NCBI GenBank assembly: GCA_025765595.1 | Contig: JAIVFH010000051.1 | Span: 1 to 64,000 of the forward strand | Origin: Obelidium mucronatum | Lineage: Eukaryota > Chytridiomycota > Chytridiomycetes > Chytridiales > Chytriomycetaceae | Length of the DNA stretch: 64,000 nucleotides | Reading direction: 5' to 3' | Part shown: positions 22,698-33,761 of the stretch, piece by piece | Position numbering within the stretch: position 1 is the first letter of the stretch | Layout of the letters: every line of letters starts with the position of its first letter | Translations under genes and position numbers: made by a program | The notes under the pieces: generated by a model | What the model saw: only the letters and a program-made list of their open reading frames with translations | Databases searched by the model: none | What the model was told of the DNA's origin: nothing

Positions 22698-23662
22698 TCA
22701 TAGCTTTTTTTGTCCTCCCTTTTCTTTTTCTCCATCTTTTTCTGTTTTATCAGAATCCTTGGCCCCTTTTGAAAATAGCTTCAAAAATCCTTTCCAGCTT
22801 TTCCTACGCGCTGATTCCACCTTTTGAAACAATGCAATGGACGTGGTGCTAATGACCGATGTTCGAGGTGACGCCGATGTTTTCAATGATGGCGTTCCCG
22901 TTGTCGATACTGACCTTGGAGTGTCAGCTGCAAGAGATGCATTTTTCTTCATTAATGGTGTTCCAAGCTCCAAAACATCTCTGACGGTGACAAGCCATGA
23001 TTCCTGAGTTGACATGTCCTCCACAACTAGATCATATTGAAGGCACGCCAGAAATTTTCGCTCAATGATGTTGATTTCAGTGAGGTTAAACGTCTAGAGG
23101 GAACGGGTTAATCTAATTGATATAAAGGGCTGAGCTTGAGGGATCTTACTTCGCTGGAGGCCCTTATCCCTTTTTTTGTTATGAAAAAAGTAGACGGTAT
23201 ATTGAGACGTTTTTGCGCTTTGTTTTTAAGTCAAAAGAGGGTGACTCACAGGCGGTGTTCTTTACACTTCGTTCATTTACATATTTGTACGCGCATAAAA
23301 ATGCTCCAAGAATCAGCCGGTAATGTATCAGAGTGTCTTTTTCATTGAATCGAGTTTTGGAATTGAAGTATCGATCGATGTAAGTAAGCGCCGCAAGTAT
23401 GACTCCGTACGATGGGTTTACAATATTGATCATGTTGTACGTGAACTCTCTGAGCGTGATGGCATCATCATAGGTTATCGGTATTCGCCGTATGATAGTC
23501 TTAAGTATAACATCTAAGATGTAAGTATAATATTATCTGCGTGTCAGTGTTTTGTTGAGAACAATGGAGAGCAGCGGTAGACCTGCCAGAACTTCAGAAG
23601 CAGCCTGACTTCCAAGAACTTCATCAAGCGCTACGAATAGCGTTCTAGGGACTTTCTGTCAT
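22698..23662 (-). CDS. PHO80/PCL-like cyclin, copy 2, with a 20-nt exon
   Basis: Exons 23583-23662, 23250-23513, 23150-23169 and 22698-23093. The 20-nt exon is needed to encode WIRASSE, which aligns with WTRACDF in copy 3. The cyclin box reads ILAALTYIDRYF...LILGAFLCAYKYVNE...IIERKFLACLQYDLVVED. The C-terminal region is Ser/Thr-rich and ends in a Lys-rich tail. The first exon is one base out of frame relative to the best start (ATG 23660-23662), with an AAA run next to it; otherwise the N-terminus begins with an unseen exon. Intron 1 sits at the same place (GCA G / AT) as in copy 1. Confidence 0.75.
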
Positions 23663-23876
23663 ATAAATAATGTGATCTTTGTTTCTTGGATTTCGTGTCG
23701 CCAGATATGCTGTTCTGGTCGCCACCAAAAAAATATAAATATATTACGATCTCCTTTTTGGAAGCTTTTGATTGGCCCCATTACCAATCGTGATCATCAA
23801 AATAACATACAAATTATGATTTCAGGATATATTTATCTAACAGATTGCTTAGTTTGTACGTATCTAAAAATGTGCC

Positions 23877-24659
23877 TCATTTCGAGCTTTTCTTGGTCAG
23901 CAAACTCCAGAACCTCTTCCATCCCTTCGCTTTCTTAACTTTCAGCGATGGGACTTTGGAGTCCTCCTCATCATTCAGGCTGGAGTGTACCGAAGCATTT
24001 GGGGTCATGATAAACAACTCCGACCGACTTCTGTCACAACCACCATCAGCTGCCATAGTCATCTCCTGCAGCCTCGACATCCACTGCTTTTGGGTGTTTG
24101 GATCTTCTACAACCAAGTCGTACTCCAAAATGTCCAGGAACTCACGCTCCATTTCATTGATTTCCTCCAAGTCAAAGGTAAAGTCACAAGCACGAGTCCA
24201 TGCTTTGTTTGAGACGGATCTCTCGTTAATGTATTTATAGGCTGTCAGCATCGTGATAAGAAGTAGCCGATAGTGGATCAGGTAATCGTCTGCGCTCAGC
24301 TGTCTTGAACGCGTGTCTTGAAAGTATCGATCAGAGTAAGTAAGAGCCGCCAAGAGAACTTCATTGGTTGCCTTTGTAGTTTCCAATAGATGATATGCAA
24401 AGTTTTTAAGGTCTTGCTGGGCTTGATCGTTGCGATCGTACGTGTGGGGGAGGTGGGTAATCAGGTTGTGCACCAAAACATCAGCGAGAGCTACTGCAGC
24501 TGCTTCAGTGGTTCCGTACACCTCGGTAAGAGTATCATGGATCAAGTGGGAGACTGTATCTGCCATTTTACGGTATTTTTGGTAGACATTGGTTGTCTCT
24601 ATTTTTTTGAAGAAGTCTGCCGAATTTTGATTGGCTGCCTCCCTTTGATCGATTCTCAT
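23877..24659 (-). CDS. PHO80/PCL-like cyclin, copy 3, intronless
   Basis: A single exon of 260 residues. LLAALTYSDRYF, LLITMLTAYKYINERSVSNKAW and MEREFLDILEYDLVVED define the cyclin box, and it ends in a Lys-rich tail (KKAKGWKRFWSLLTKKSSK) like copy 2. An internal Met at 24564-24566 (MADTVSHLI) aligns better with the paralogue starts than the first ATG. Loss of all introns seen in copies 1 and 2 could reflect a retro-derived duplicate that stayed in the array, or intron loss by recombination with cDNA. Confidence 0.85.
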   Translation of the reverse strand: MRIDQREAANQNSADFFKKIETTNVYQKYRKMADTVSHLIHDTLTEVYGTTEAAAVALADVLVHNLITHLPHTYDRNDQAQQDLKNFAYHLLETTKATNEVLLAALTYSDRYFQDTRSRQLSADDYLIHYRLLLITMLTAYKYINERSVSNKAWTRACDFTFDLEEINEMEREFLDILEYDLVVEDPNTQKQWMSRLQEMTMAADGGCDRSRSELFIMTPNASVHSSLNDEEDSKVPSLKVKKAKGWKRFWSLLTKKSSK

Positions 24660-24769
24660 TGGTCGGTTTTCTCGATCGATCGAACAGCGGATCGGGAGAA
24701 TCTTTTAAAATCGTGACTCTAAAAGGTGACATGATCAAACCGTTAACCAGACGATGCAGCAAAACCTTA

Positions 24770-25692
24770 TCACTGAATCATTATGGGTTTATTTAAAACG
24801 TAGAAAGAGCGTAGGAATAATTGAAAGGAGCATAAGTCGGAGCATGAGTCTGATTTTTTAACTTGCCGAGGAAATTTGAAGGATTGCATGGTCGACACTA
24901 GGACCAGAAACCAAAAAAAAAAGATGTTGCCGCGATATAGAATGATGCGATGAGTGAATTTGCTTGATATTAGTGTGAAGAAATGTCTGGTGTTGCTTGG
25001 ACTGAATGTGGTGACGTCAAAGCATGCAAACAAGCAAAATCCGGAGATGTTTCTTGTTGAATTTGGAAGGCATGACGCGCGCGCTTGGCAGCGGACAATA
25101 ATGTTCGTGGGCTTGGCTGCTTGGCCCAATGCTGATTTGGCACGTATTGGACAACCCGATGAGATGGGGATTACCAACTGAAGCTCTTTCGCCGTAACCA
25201 AAGTTTTATATTCAAGCAGCTGAAGCATCTGGCGTTCGATTAGATTGATTTCCTGCAGAGACAGAAAGTTGCCATCTACGGACACCCACGCCTGGTTCTT
25301 GATGGGATAATCGGTCACATACTTTTTGGCAAGAATCAAACACGCTAGGAACATGCGATGGCGAGAACAGTACCTGCCTGTTGACCGATATGTGGGATAA
25401 TTTTACGGTCAGATCAAGATACAATTGGAGATCAAGAAACAACAGCCCAAAGGACAAACCGGTGGAAGCTTGCTTGATACGTAAGTGAATTCCGCTTCAG
25501 ATAAACTAAAACAATTGCTAGGATATTGTGATCGCTGTGTGTTTCCTTGGATATGGAACCGATGAAGCCAAGCAGAGAAGGCAGGGGTTTTGATGCGACT
25601 TCCGGTCCATCCGGAACACGAACAATGTGCATTAAAGTAGCAACAATCTCCGAAGCAACAGAGTTTTGCAGGATCCGAAGTTGCGTATTCAT
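24770..25692 (-). CDS. PHO80/PCL-like cyclin, copy 4, divergent
   Basis: ATG 25690-25692 begins MNTQLRILQNSVASEIVATL. A long exon ends near 25458. Splicing about 25370-25457 joins NSLTYQASFHR to YCSRHRMFLACLILAKKY and NLIERQMLQLLEYKTLVT. That CSRHRMFLACLILAKKY block is a classic cyclin helix, closer to PCL1/2-type cyclins than copies 1-3. The sequence after TAKELQL loses resemblance to a cyclin and may include an unspliced intron, so the 3' end (stop 24770) is uncertain. Head-to-head with the RING gene, 147 bp apart. Confidence 0.65.
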
Positions 25693-25839
25693 GCAAGAAG
25701 TTGTAAGGTGGGATTTGAGGTAGAAAAAAAAAGTCCAGCAAATCTCCGGCCAAGCACATGATGAAGAGTGACCAAGCTTCAAACATTTTCATTCTTTGTG
25801 CTTCTGTTGTGTTCTAAGGCGGAATTGTCAGACTTTATA

Positions 25840-27543
25840 ATGGAGCCAGTCATTTGCCCTGACAAGACACCCCCTCAGCCCTCTGAGGACCAAGATGGAG
25901 GCGGGGCCGTGGCATCTTCGGAGAATTTATTATCGGACGAGTGTACGCTTGAAAATCAAAACGCAGTCCAACTGTCCTCTGAGGAACGCGATCATATCGC
26001 GACAAATGCCAATCATGACCACCACCCACCGCCCGCCAGTCCAGAAGAAGCCATCGTGTCTGTCCGTGAGTCGAATGCCGCTGATCACCGCGCCTTTTGG
26101 CGGCAGAGGCGTCTCGAGGAAATTCTTAACCAAGCCGAGCACCCGCTTCCCCTCCGGACCGAGCCGCAGATCGGCCAGCAGTTGGGCTTTTCCCGCGAGT
26201 CCCGCCGAGACCGGCTCCGTGCAATCGCCAACCGCCGCGCAATGAGGCATTTGTTCAACGTGCATGACGCGACAGAAGACACATTCCCAGAAGATGACTT
26301 CTGCTGCTCCCTGACAGCAATTGCCGCTGACAGACAGAGATACAAAAACGCGACACAGCTGCTTTTGGTTTTTTGGTACTGCGTATCACTGATCCTGACC
26401 CCTTCCATGCTGCTCACATATGGATTCCAAGGCACATGTGGGACAAACGCAACTCTGGTCCATGGAATTGGGAACAGCGCAGACACACTCAAACTGTGGC
26501 TCGCTTACATGATCTTCCTTACCGCAATAGATCTTCCACGGATCCCACTACACACTTGGTCAAAACGAATTAACGCACAACCTGAACCAACGTCAACAAC
26601 CGACCAGCAGTTCCCACTTCCGCAGAGATATCGCCTCAAAAAACAATTTGCAAATGTAGTCTCGAAAATTTTGCCTGTGGTGTACACAATCCTGTGGATC
26701 TTGATTGTTCTTTGGCTGATGGCAGGAACAGTCTGGCTGGCTGCCACGGATTGCACAGTGACGAACCCTCAGCTCTTTTTATTCTGCTTCTGCAATATTG
26801 TGGCAAGTTGGATTATTGGAGTCTCTTGGTACACGCTGAGTCGTTGGAGATCTTGGCATAAGCAGAACGTGGAAATGCGAGCGAGAAGAGAAAGCGCATT
26901 ACGCGCACTGGGATGATTGACATTGGGAATGGCGTTCGTGTGAATATCGGGGATCTGGGTGATAGTGGGTTGAGTTTGTTTGGGTCTCGGCCCGACTTAT
27001 TTCCGCCTTCCGAAGTTATGGCTAGACGAGCCATGCTGGCTTCAAACAGAAGAATTCTATATGCGCATGGTCCTGAAGGGCAGCCGTCCTTCTATTCAAG
27101 TGATCCTATGCTTGATCCCTGTCTTGCTCTCTGTTATTAATCATGCCCCAAGAGACTTCTGGGCACCAGTCGATCCATCAATGATTCGTGATCCCACGGG
27201 TGGAGGCGTCAAAGATGAAGAGTGGGAAAAGATGAGGGTTTTTACATTTGTCAAAGATGTTGAAGGGGTCCAGGATGCCAACCAACAAAAAACAACTGTC
27301 CTCGACATTGAGAAATCCTCTCAACTACCACCACTACCGCCAAATACCAATTTACCACCAATTCAGAGCTTTGATGGATGTGTGATTTGCTTCTGCGAGT
27401 TTGAAACTGGCGATGTTGTCCGAGAACTTCAATGTAGACATGCATTCCATGATGAATGCATCTCAAAGTGGATGAAGGGGAGAAAAGAAGGAGGCCAAGG
27501 AAAGCGAACTTGTCCTCTTTGTGTATCAGAAGTCCACGTTTAA
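25840..27543 (+). CDS. Multi-pass membrane protein with C-terminal RING-H2 finger (E3 ligase-like)
   Basis: ATG 25840 begins a polar, acidic N-terminus of about 170 residues with an Arg-rich stretch. About four hydrophobic segments follow (LLLVFWYCVSLILTPSMLLTY; WLAYMIFLTAIDL; VVYTILWILIVLWLMAGTVWL; LFLFCFCNIVASWIIGV). The C-terminus is a RING-H2 domain: C-VICFC...CRHAFHDECISKWM...CPLC. A 55-nt intron (27100-27154) joins the central frame to the RING frame. Before it, the frame changes near 26880-26912, possibly in GGG at 26909-26911 or through an unrecognised intron. Such proteins ubiquitinate membrane or ER substrates; the target is unknown. Confidence 0.75.
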
Positions 27544-27620
27544 GCAATAAACAGTAGATAATACCATATAAATAACTTTAATTCACGTCATCCGAAAGAA
27601 AGAAAAGAATAAAGAAAAAA

Positions 27621-28588
27621 CTACTTGATAAGCTTCAAAAGAGTAATGGGGGGATTCCGATCAAACTCTTCAATGCCAGTGGTGGGCATCTCTATCCATT
27701 CCCAATGTGAAAATCCAGCCTTCTTGAAAGCGCGTTCATAGGCAGCTGGCGAAAGCCAATAATTTGTCACTCTACAAAGCTCCGTATATTGATGCCGTTC
27801 AGATTCGACAGAATTTGGAATGTGGGGTTCATATTCAGTATGTTCTTGATGGCACTGCTGGTTGTTGTCTTGTTGTTGCATGAATTTCACAATCACTTCA
27901 TCTCCATCTCTTCTGATTTTGTTGGATTCCTGGATTTGATAACTTGCGGTTAGAAAAACGAAGACAATGAAACCAACAACAAACTTTAACAATTCCAAGG
28001 GATGCGGTATCATCGCTATACATGGCGGACGAGTCGAAAATGTTGTCCGTGACGGTGACAAATAAACCTCCGGGTTTCAGGTTCTTGTAAATAGACTCAA
28101 GCATTTGAACGAGTTCTTCTTCAGTCGAAGCCAAACAGAAAAGGTATGCAGCAAAAGAAATATCATAAAAGGGTGCATGTTCCTCATTTTGCTGCGAGTG
28201 GAGTACAGGAAGATCTAGCGAATCGTGGATGATGTACTCAATACTGCAGTTTGGAGACTGTGGGAAAAGTGTGAGTTAATTCCTGACTCAGGAACCAATC
28301 GTGCTTAAATACCAATTTTTTCGACTCTTGAATTAAGGCAAAAGACATATCACAAGCAGTCAGGGTTTGCGGGTTTAACGACCCACTGACGAGCCTGGAA
28401 TAAAATCCGTCTCCACACCCAAGTTCGAGGACGTGAGAGACACCTGGAACAACATGAGGACGAAGAAGAGACATCAGAGCAGAAATTTCGAATTGCTTGT
28501 AAGGAAGGTGTTTAGTTTCGTGGAAACTGTTGGCCATTTTGGTGAGATGCGTGCTGGTGGTCCAGCTGTTTGAAATATTTGAAATCAT
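27621..28588 (-). CDS. Class I SAM-dependent methyltransferase
   Basis: Three exons (28313-28588, 27991-28257, 27621-27929; introns 55 and 61 nt) give 283 residues. Motif I VLELGCGDGFYSRL binds SAM, the acidic motif II is TACDM, and the motif IV/VI region includes YDISFAAYLFCLAS and LKPGGLFVTVTDN. The C-terminal WLSPAAYERAFKKAGF is the usual post-core helix. The substrate cannot be inferred from sequence. The start could also be the second Met (MANSFHETKHL). Confidence 0.85.
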
Positions 28589-28777
28589 AATGAGTTATGT
28601 GGAAGAGAAACGGGGATCTTGTCCTCTTTTTATATTCCTGTGATTTGGGTTTAGTCATTCTTACTTAAGCTTGGTTTTTGTTGATTCGATTGATAAGCAT
28701 CTATCCGAGTCACATGGACCCATCAGAGATAGTTTATTTGATGAGAGAGCCATGTCGGGGATTGTTAATAAATATTT

Positions 28778-29690
28778 TCACTTGCGTGTTAGCTGTAGGG
28801 AATCAGAATTAGTTATAGAAAAGGAGGAAAGGACGACTTTTACATTCAAAAACTCCTCCCGTGTACGGTGACTTTGCCGAAAAACTCCCAACATGCAGCT
28901 GGTGACAGTCGATGATCCTGGCTTCTCAACCCCGCGCATTACCATGCACATATGCTCACACTCGATTGTCACTGCCACACCCTGTGGTTGCAACACTTCT
29001 TGGATCGCAACCGCAATCTGTTTGGTTAAGCGTTCCTGAACTTGGAGTCTCCGAGCAAACATTTCGGCAATCCGCGCAAGTTTGCTGAGCCCCAAAACAC
29101 GCCCATTCGGGATGTAGCCGATAGAAACCTGGACCAGAACAGCAAGTGACTTAGAGAAGCATGCAAAACAAACAAGAAATGAATTTGCTGATAAAGCGTA
29201 CCTTTCCAGCAAACGGTACCAAGTGATGTTCGCAGAGTGAAAAGATGTCAATATTCTTCACGATGACCATCTCATCGGTATCTTCCTCAAATACAGCACC
29301 GTTCAGCAGGTCTTTGAGACTTTGTTCGTAACCCTACAAATAAGCTCAGATGAGTGAACCTGAAACTCCGAGACAGCCGTTCAAGTTTCCATCCCCAACC
29401 TTTGTGAAAAACATCAGAGCCTTAGCGTATCGCATGGGGGTCTTCACGATACCCTCCCGTTCCGTATCTTCACCTAGGCAGTCGATGATTGTCTCTACGG
29501 CAGCTGCGATCTTTTCCATACGTTTCTGCTGCTGTTCGGCAGTTTCCTGGCGCCTCTGAACAGTTCCCTTTGACGGAAAAGACAATCCCAAATCGTCAAT
29601 TTCAACAGGAAAAGACTCTCCGGTTGCTGAATTTGTGCCAATCAATGGCGAATTAGAAGCGCCTTGTGTTGTTTCGACAGCGTCAGACAT
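28778..29690 (-). CDS. FOL2: GTP cyclohydrolase I
   Basis: Exons 29400-29690, 29202-29333 and 28778-29128 (introns 66 and 73 nt) give 257 residues. It converts GTP to dihydroneopterin triphosphate, the first step to folate or tetrahydrobiopterin. Diagnostic features are [15 protein letters not shown], the zinc-binding [47 protein letters not shown] and the end motif TREEFL. The protein runs about 22 residues past that usual C-terminus. It is divergent from the 2H phosphoesterase gene with only 46 bp between the start codons, so the two probably share a promoter. Confidence 0.95.
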
Positions 29691-29736
29691 TATTTTGTTT
29701 CTTTTTTTCTGATTACAAACAGGTGTGATCGTTGCA

Positions 29737-30522
29737 ATGAAGCCATCGCATTTCATATCGCTTCGGCTCAACTCGGAACACTTTCAAGAATTTGCAAAAC
29801 ACGTTGAAGCAAAACACGAAACACTCAGCAGACACCTTGTGGGTCCTGCTTCCCACCACGTTACGCTGCTGGTCCTGGCTCTCAACAAGTCCAACTACTC
29901 GGCTGCTCTGGACTGCATGGATGCATGCGCCAACTCAGTTATTCCAAAGTGGTTTCCAACGCCTGAACATAAACTCAGACTTGCGTTTTCTGGCATCGGC
30001 ACCTTTGGGAATGGAAGAGTTGTGTTTGCAAAAGTTGCTTCTGATTTGGATTCGAGTTTGCCGTCTGGCCAGGATGCTTCCACATTGGCAACAACATCGA
30101 TGGACTCGAATCAACTGATTGGTTTTGCAAAGGATGTGCAAGCGCTCTTTGCGGATTATGGATTGTTGGGAGATACACGTTATGACTTTCGTCCCCACGT
30201 CACTCTGATGAAGCTTGGAGGCTCCAAATCAGTATCATCCTCATCGTCTGTGAATACTTCTGATGCAGCAAATAATTGGAATAAACAAAGGGGTCGAGGC
30301 AATGAAAAAAGGCTTCAGCAACCACGTATCCTGTCGTCAGAGGAAACCATCAGTCCCGAAGTGTATCTTCCATTTAGCCGATATAATTTTGGTTCCCATC
30401 TTGTTTCCTGTATGGAGTTGTCTGCGATGGGTCCGATGGCTGATGATGGTTATTATCGGTGTGTCAAACAAGTTGATATTCCATCAAAACTAGAGACCGG
30501 GCCTTCCCAGAAGATATCATGA
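29737..30522 (+). CDS. 2H phosphoesterase (AKAP7/LigT-like)
   Basis: ATG 29737 gives 261 residues without introns. Two HxT-type active-site motifs, HHVTLLVL (about residues 41-48) and HVTLMKL (about 154-160), are spaced as in AKAP7_NLS/LigT 2H phosphoesterases, which act on 2',5' or cyclic-phosphate RNA ends and related small molecules. An Arg/Ser-rich insert (SSSSSVNTSDAANNWNKQRG) separates the second motif from the C-terminal strand block. The stop at 30522 lies only 5 bp from the left end of duplication arm B, so its 3' region is a recombination breakpoint. Confidence 0.85.
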   Translation: MKPSHFISLRLNSEHFQEFAKHVEAKHETLSRHLVGPASHHVTLLVLALNKSNYSAALDCMDACANSVIPKWFPTPEHKLRLAFSGIGTFGNGRVVFAKVASDLDSSLPSGQDASTLATTSMDSNQLIGFAKDVQALFADYGLLGDTRYDFRPHVTLMKLGGSKSVSSSSSVNTSDAANNWNKQRGRGNEKRLQQPRILSSEETISPEVYLPFSRYNFGSHLVSCMELSAMGPMADDGYYRCVKQVDIPSKLETGPSQKIS

Positions 30523-30527
30523 TAAAT

Positions 30528-30668
30528 AAGTTGGAAGGATTAATTGGATTCAACACAACCGCGAATCAAAAGTCGAAGGGGAAGAATCGTTCAAAAGAGG
30601 CCAACAATCAAGTACAATATGTCATATCGAGACTGAAGGGATTCTTAACATGAATATATCTGATGTCT
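30528..30668 (+). pseudogene. 3' fragment of the SET/SMYD gene
   Basis: Matches the last about 140 bp of the intact SET gene. The reading LEGLIGFNTTANQKSKGKNR keeps the parent frame, then diverges and stops early (…SRLKGFLT). It has no upstream promoter or start and adjoins the 2H phosphoesterase stop codon. A remnant carried by the inverted duplication. Confidence 0.85.
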
Positions 30669-31172
30669 AAGTATTTTGCTGATTTTTATGTTAGGGACTT
30701 AAAAGAGCAGTTTGTTTTCAAGAAATCATTGGCAGAAAAAAGTCCCGGACTTAAAAGTGCAGATGGTATCAACGAAACCAACGGTGCTTTTAAGTCCCAA
30801 CCCCCAAACATCTCTCAACGTCTCCAGAAATGCGACAGTAAGCTCCAGCCATATAATCAAGAGCTATAACGAGTGATGTGACTGTCTCCACATCGCTGAG
30901 ACTATTTTCTTTGCCTGTGAGACGCCGTCCAATCCGAGCCCTGACGGCCCCAACAAGCATCCCCTCGAAAACGGCAGCACCTTCCCAAAAGTAACTTATT
31001 CTCCAGTTAGAATCGTAGAGCTGTTCTCCTTCGGCCAACCTACATTGAATTAGAAGAAAATGTAAAAATAGCCCAAACATCCTCAAACATCCTCCCAGAC
31101 GATGCCCAACAAGTAAATCGAGGGAAGAAGAGTCATCAGATGATGGAAACTCGACCAAAAAGAAAAGAATAG

Positions 31173-31244
31173 CTCCCAGACGGGGAATTGAACCCCGGTC
31201 TCGCCCGTGACAGGGGCGGATACTAGCCACTATACTATCTGGGA
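31173..31244 (-). tRNA. tRNA-Asp (GTC), arm B copy, fully paired
   Basis: Same 72-nt tRNA as 16166-16237 except one base in the anticodon stem. Here CGCCC pairs with GGGCG without mismatch, so this copy is the more likely functional gene. Anticodon loop CTGTCAC. Confidence 0.9.
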
Positions 31245-31818
31245 TGAAAACTAATGTAGAAAATCTAGTCTATAATCCTAAGTGTCTTTTTGCGACTTTT
31301 TCTCGCCGTTTGTTATCATTTGTGAGATTTGGCACAACAAAATCACCATTTCCATCATCGTTGTACATGAGACCACGAAAGGCGGCAACCTGAAATCGCG
31401 TTACAGAACTCTTCTTCTTCTGTTAAGTATAGCATTGAGGGTGATTGAGGCCAACATAGTGCAAAAGTTACGCCATGAGCATTTTATTCAATTGCAGACA
31501 ATCAATACTAACAGTTGGAACTTTCACAAAAAAAACCGGGTGGGCAGGAGCAGAGTGGTGGACTTTGTTTCGATGACACGCCGAGGAAGTAATACAGGAA
31601 AGAATCACGAGAGCTTGAGCAAAGGAGCCATTATTTTACAGACAACGTTTTTTTGTGTGCATTTTTGATAATGCAGTTAGTTGCCTTATGGACCAGGTGA
31701 GAAGAAGCCAAAGTGATTCATGTTGCTGTAATGACTAAGCCTTGGGGAATGCAAAAGACGAGGAGCTTTTGCTTTCTTGAACAGACAGTGAAGATGATTG
31801 TGAGACAATGAGCTGTCT

Positions 31819-33067
31819 TTATAAGTCCCAGAAAGTCCGCAGGCGGCGTACTGAAGAAGAAAAAAAAGTACGAATTCAGCACTTGAAAGAAAATTAATAC
31901 TATTATTTCCATTCCATAAATGAAACGAATGATCATAGAATGAACAAGTTCCTTTCAAGTGGTCTTCGCCTTCAATGGCCGGTACCACATAGCTCCAATC
32001 CGCGCCATATGCGAGGCTTCCATGCGATTCCTCAGTATAAATCTCGATTGTTTCAGAGCTCGTAAAAGCATCCTTTTGGAAGTCAATCACATGGAATCCA
32101 CTGTGCATAGATGCAGTCAACATTCGGGACGGATTGGTGGGATGCCATTTGATTCTCCAGACCCCTCCTCCGTCTGTATGATGATCGTGAATTGGTGATT
32201 TGAAATTTCGCGTGTCCCATATCAGGATATGCTCATCATAGCTTTGTATGGATAGAAAAACACTCAGGTTACGGGTTCAAGCAGTTCCGACTTCTCAAAA
32301 ATTCTTCATTACCTTCCTGTTGCCAGAATATGCTCTCGATGAGGGTTTGATTGGATGCTACAAACGCCCGCAGAGTGTCTGAGAAATGTAGAGGGTCAAG
32401 TCACTGGACACTCCACTTTTTTTCTCACCGACCTGCGACTTTTCATTTGCTCACTGGCTGAACCACTTCTTATATCCCAACACTTCAAGATGCAATCATC
32501 GCCGCCAGAATACACAACAGATTCTGGTTTCCACTGATCAAATGCACCAATCCACGCTTCGAATTCATGGGCAATCCAAGTTTCCTTTTCAACGAGCGAA
32601 GATTCAGCAACCTCCAAGAGAGTCAGATGGCCGTTGCTCTGGCTAACAATAATATTCTGCGACGAATTGGACAGTCGGTTCGACCAGTCCACTGAGAGAC
32701 AGAGAATGTTTTCCAGATTGTTTGAATAAGTTGTCAATGGATTCAGCGCCTTTTTATCGTGATTATCCAGCGTGTATAGAGAGACGTTCCCCTTTGCATC
32801 CGCAATGCAAACAGTGGCCAAGCCGGCAATCTTCTGATGCGACCACTTTGCATCGAGAACCGCAGCGCAATCAAAGCGAAGCACTTCAGTCTTTGAGTCG
32901 GCATCGTAGAGGAGAACCCTGCCCTCTCTTGCAGTTCCCCCGTATTGACTCTCGCCCACAACCTGGTATGTTCCCACCAAGACTAGATTACTGCTGTCGG
33001 CAAAGGGGCTGAATTCGCAGACATCGCAGCACAAAAGAGTATCGATCGATGCAAGAGTTTTGCCCAT
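31819..33067 (-). CDS. DPH7: DPH7, diphthine methylesterase (WD40)
   Basis: Exons 32433-33067, 32313-32378, 31901-32241 and a short last exon 31819-31850. It hydrolyses the methyl ester of diphthine methyl ester on elongation factor 2 during diphthamide synthesis in the cytosol. The WD40 repeats and the family block [32 protein letters not shown] identify it clearly. CSFYDHSFHLWN is the usual last blade. The last exon is short and uncertain: reading through the final intron instead gives an open frame to 31686. The start codon lies only 28 bp from the divergent AlkB-like start. Confidence 0.9.
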
Positions 33068-33095
33068 TTTGTTTTGGCTTCAACTTCAACAACAA

Positions 33096-33761
33096 ATGAC
33101 TTTCCACGAATTGTTTGGCGAACTCTCTGATGATTCCGACTCCGAGTCCCCCGTCGAAGTGACTGCCATTCCCCACAGCGAAATACCCGGCCTCTGCCTG
33201 ATGAAGGGGGTTCTGCCGCTTCAGCTCCAGCAGGAACTCCTGCCCAATCTCCAGTCACTTTTCGACGTTGCCAGCGGAGAAAACCAAGCAATGCGATTCG
33301 GCTCCAACTTTCCGCTGTTTCTGTCGCCGCTGATGGATATTGGTTGCCAGCTACTACCGCCGCACTTGCAGCAACGGAAACCAGTCTTTGACCAAATGAT
33401 AGCAAACCACTACACACCTGGGCAAGGAATAAGTGCCCACGTGGACTTGGCGCGGTTCGAAGACGGTGTCGTTATTTTCTCATTCTTGTCGTCTTTGGTC
33501 ATGGACTTTACGCATGTGGGGGAGCCCGTGAATTCGCTCAGCTATTCCCTTGATTCCTTCCCAGAGAGCAACAACGGAACAATAATACCTGTATTATTGG
33601 AAACCGGAAGCGCGGTGTGCTTATCAGGCGAAGCCCGTTATAACTGGACTCATGGAATTGCAGAGAGAATGGTGGATCAATACGACAACCAATGCATTCA
33701 GCGAAAAGAGCGCATATCTATCACACTGCGAAAAATGAAGCCAAACCAGATCTTGAGCTGA
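33096..33761 (+). CDS. AlkB-like 2-oxoglutarate/Fe(II) dioxygenase
   Basis: ATG 33096 gives 221 residues, no intron. An in-frame ATG at 33060 would overlap the DPH7 start and is less likely. Features: NHYTPGQGISAHVD with the metal-binding H-x-D, the third metal ligand in YNWTHGIAERM, and 2-oxoglutarate-binding arginines in ERISITLRKM. The layout fits ALKBH4/7/8-like proteins, which demethylate or hydroxylate tRNA, protein or nucleic-acid substrates. The branch is not resolvable by eye. Confidence 0.85.
   Translation: MTFHELFGELSDDSDSESPVEVTAIPHSEIPGLCLMKGVLPLQLQQELLPNLQSLFDVASGENQAMRFGSNFPLFLSPLMDIGCQLLPPHLQQRKPVFDQMIANHYTPGQGISAHVDLARFEDGVVIFSFLSSLVMDFTHVGEPVNSLSYSLDSFPESNNGTIIPVLLETGSAVCLSGEARYNWTHGIAERMVDQYDNQCIQRKERISITLRKMKPNQILS

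Larger units (their letters stand above)
30528..31790 (-). repeat. Arm B of the 1.3-kb inverted duplication
   Basis: Reverse complement of arm A (15590-16880) with scattered substitutions and small indels. Its left 140 bp (30528-30668) are a fragment of the last SET-gene exon, beginning at LEGLIGFNTTAN and ending with frameshift changes. The right end runs into the intact DPH7 gene. It contains tRNA-Asp (31173-31244). Confidence 0.9.

Noticed and set aside
28671..28871. 66-codon ORF between methyltransferase and GTP cyclohydrolase I genes
   Set aside because: Mostly antisense to the GCH1 3' end, with no similarity or context of its own.
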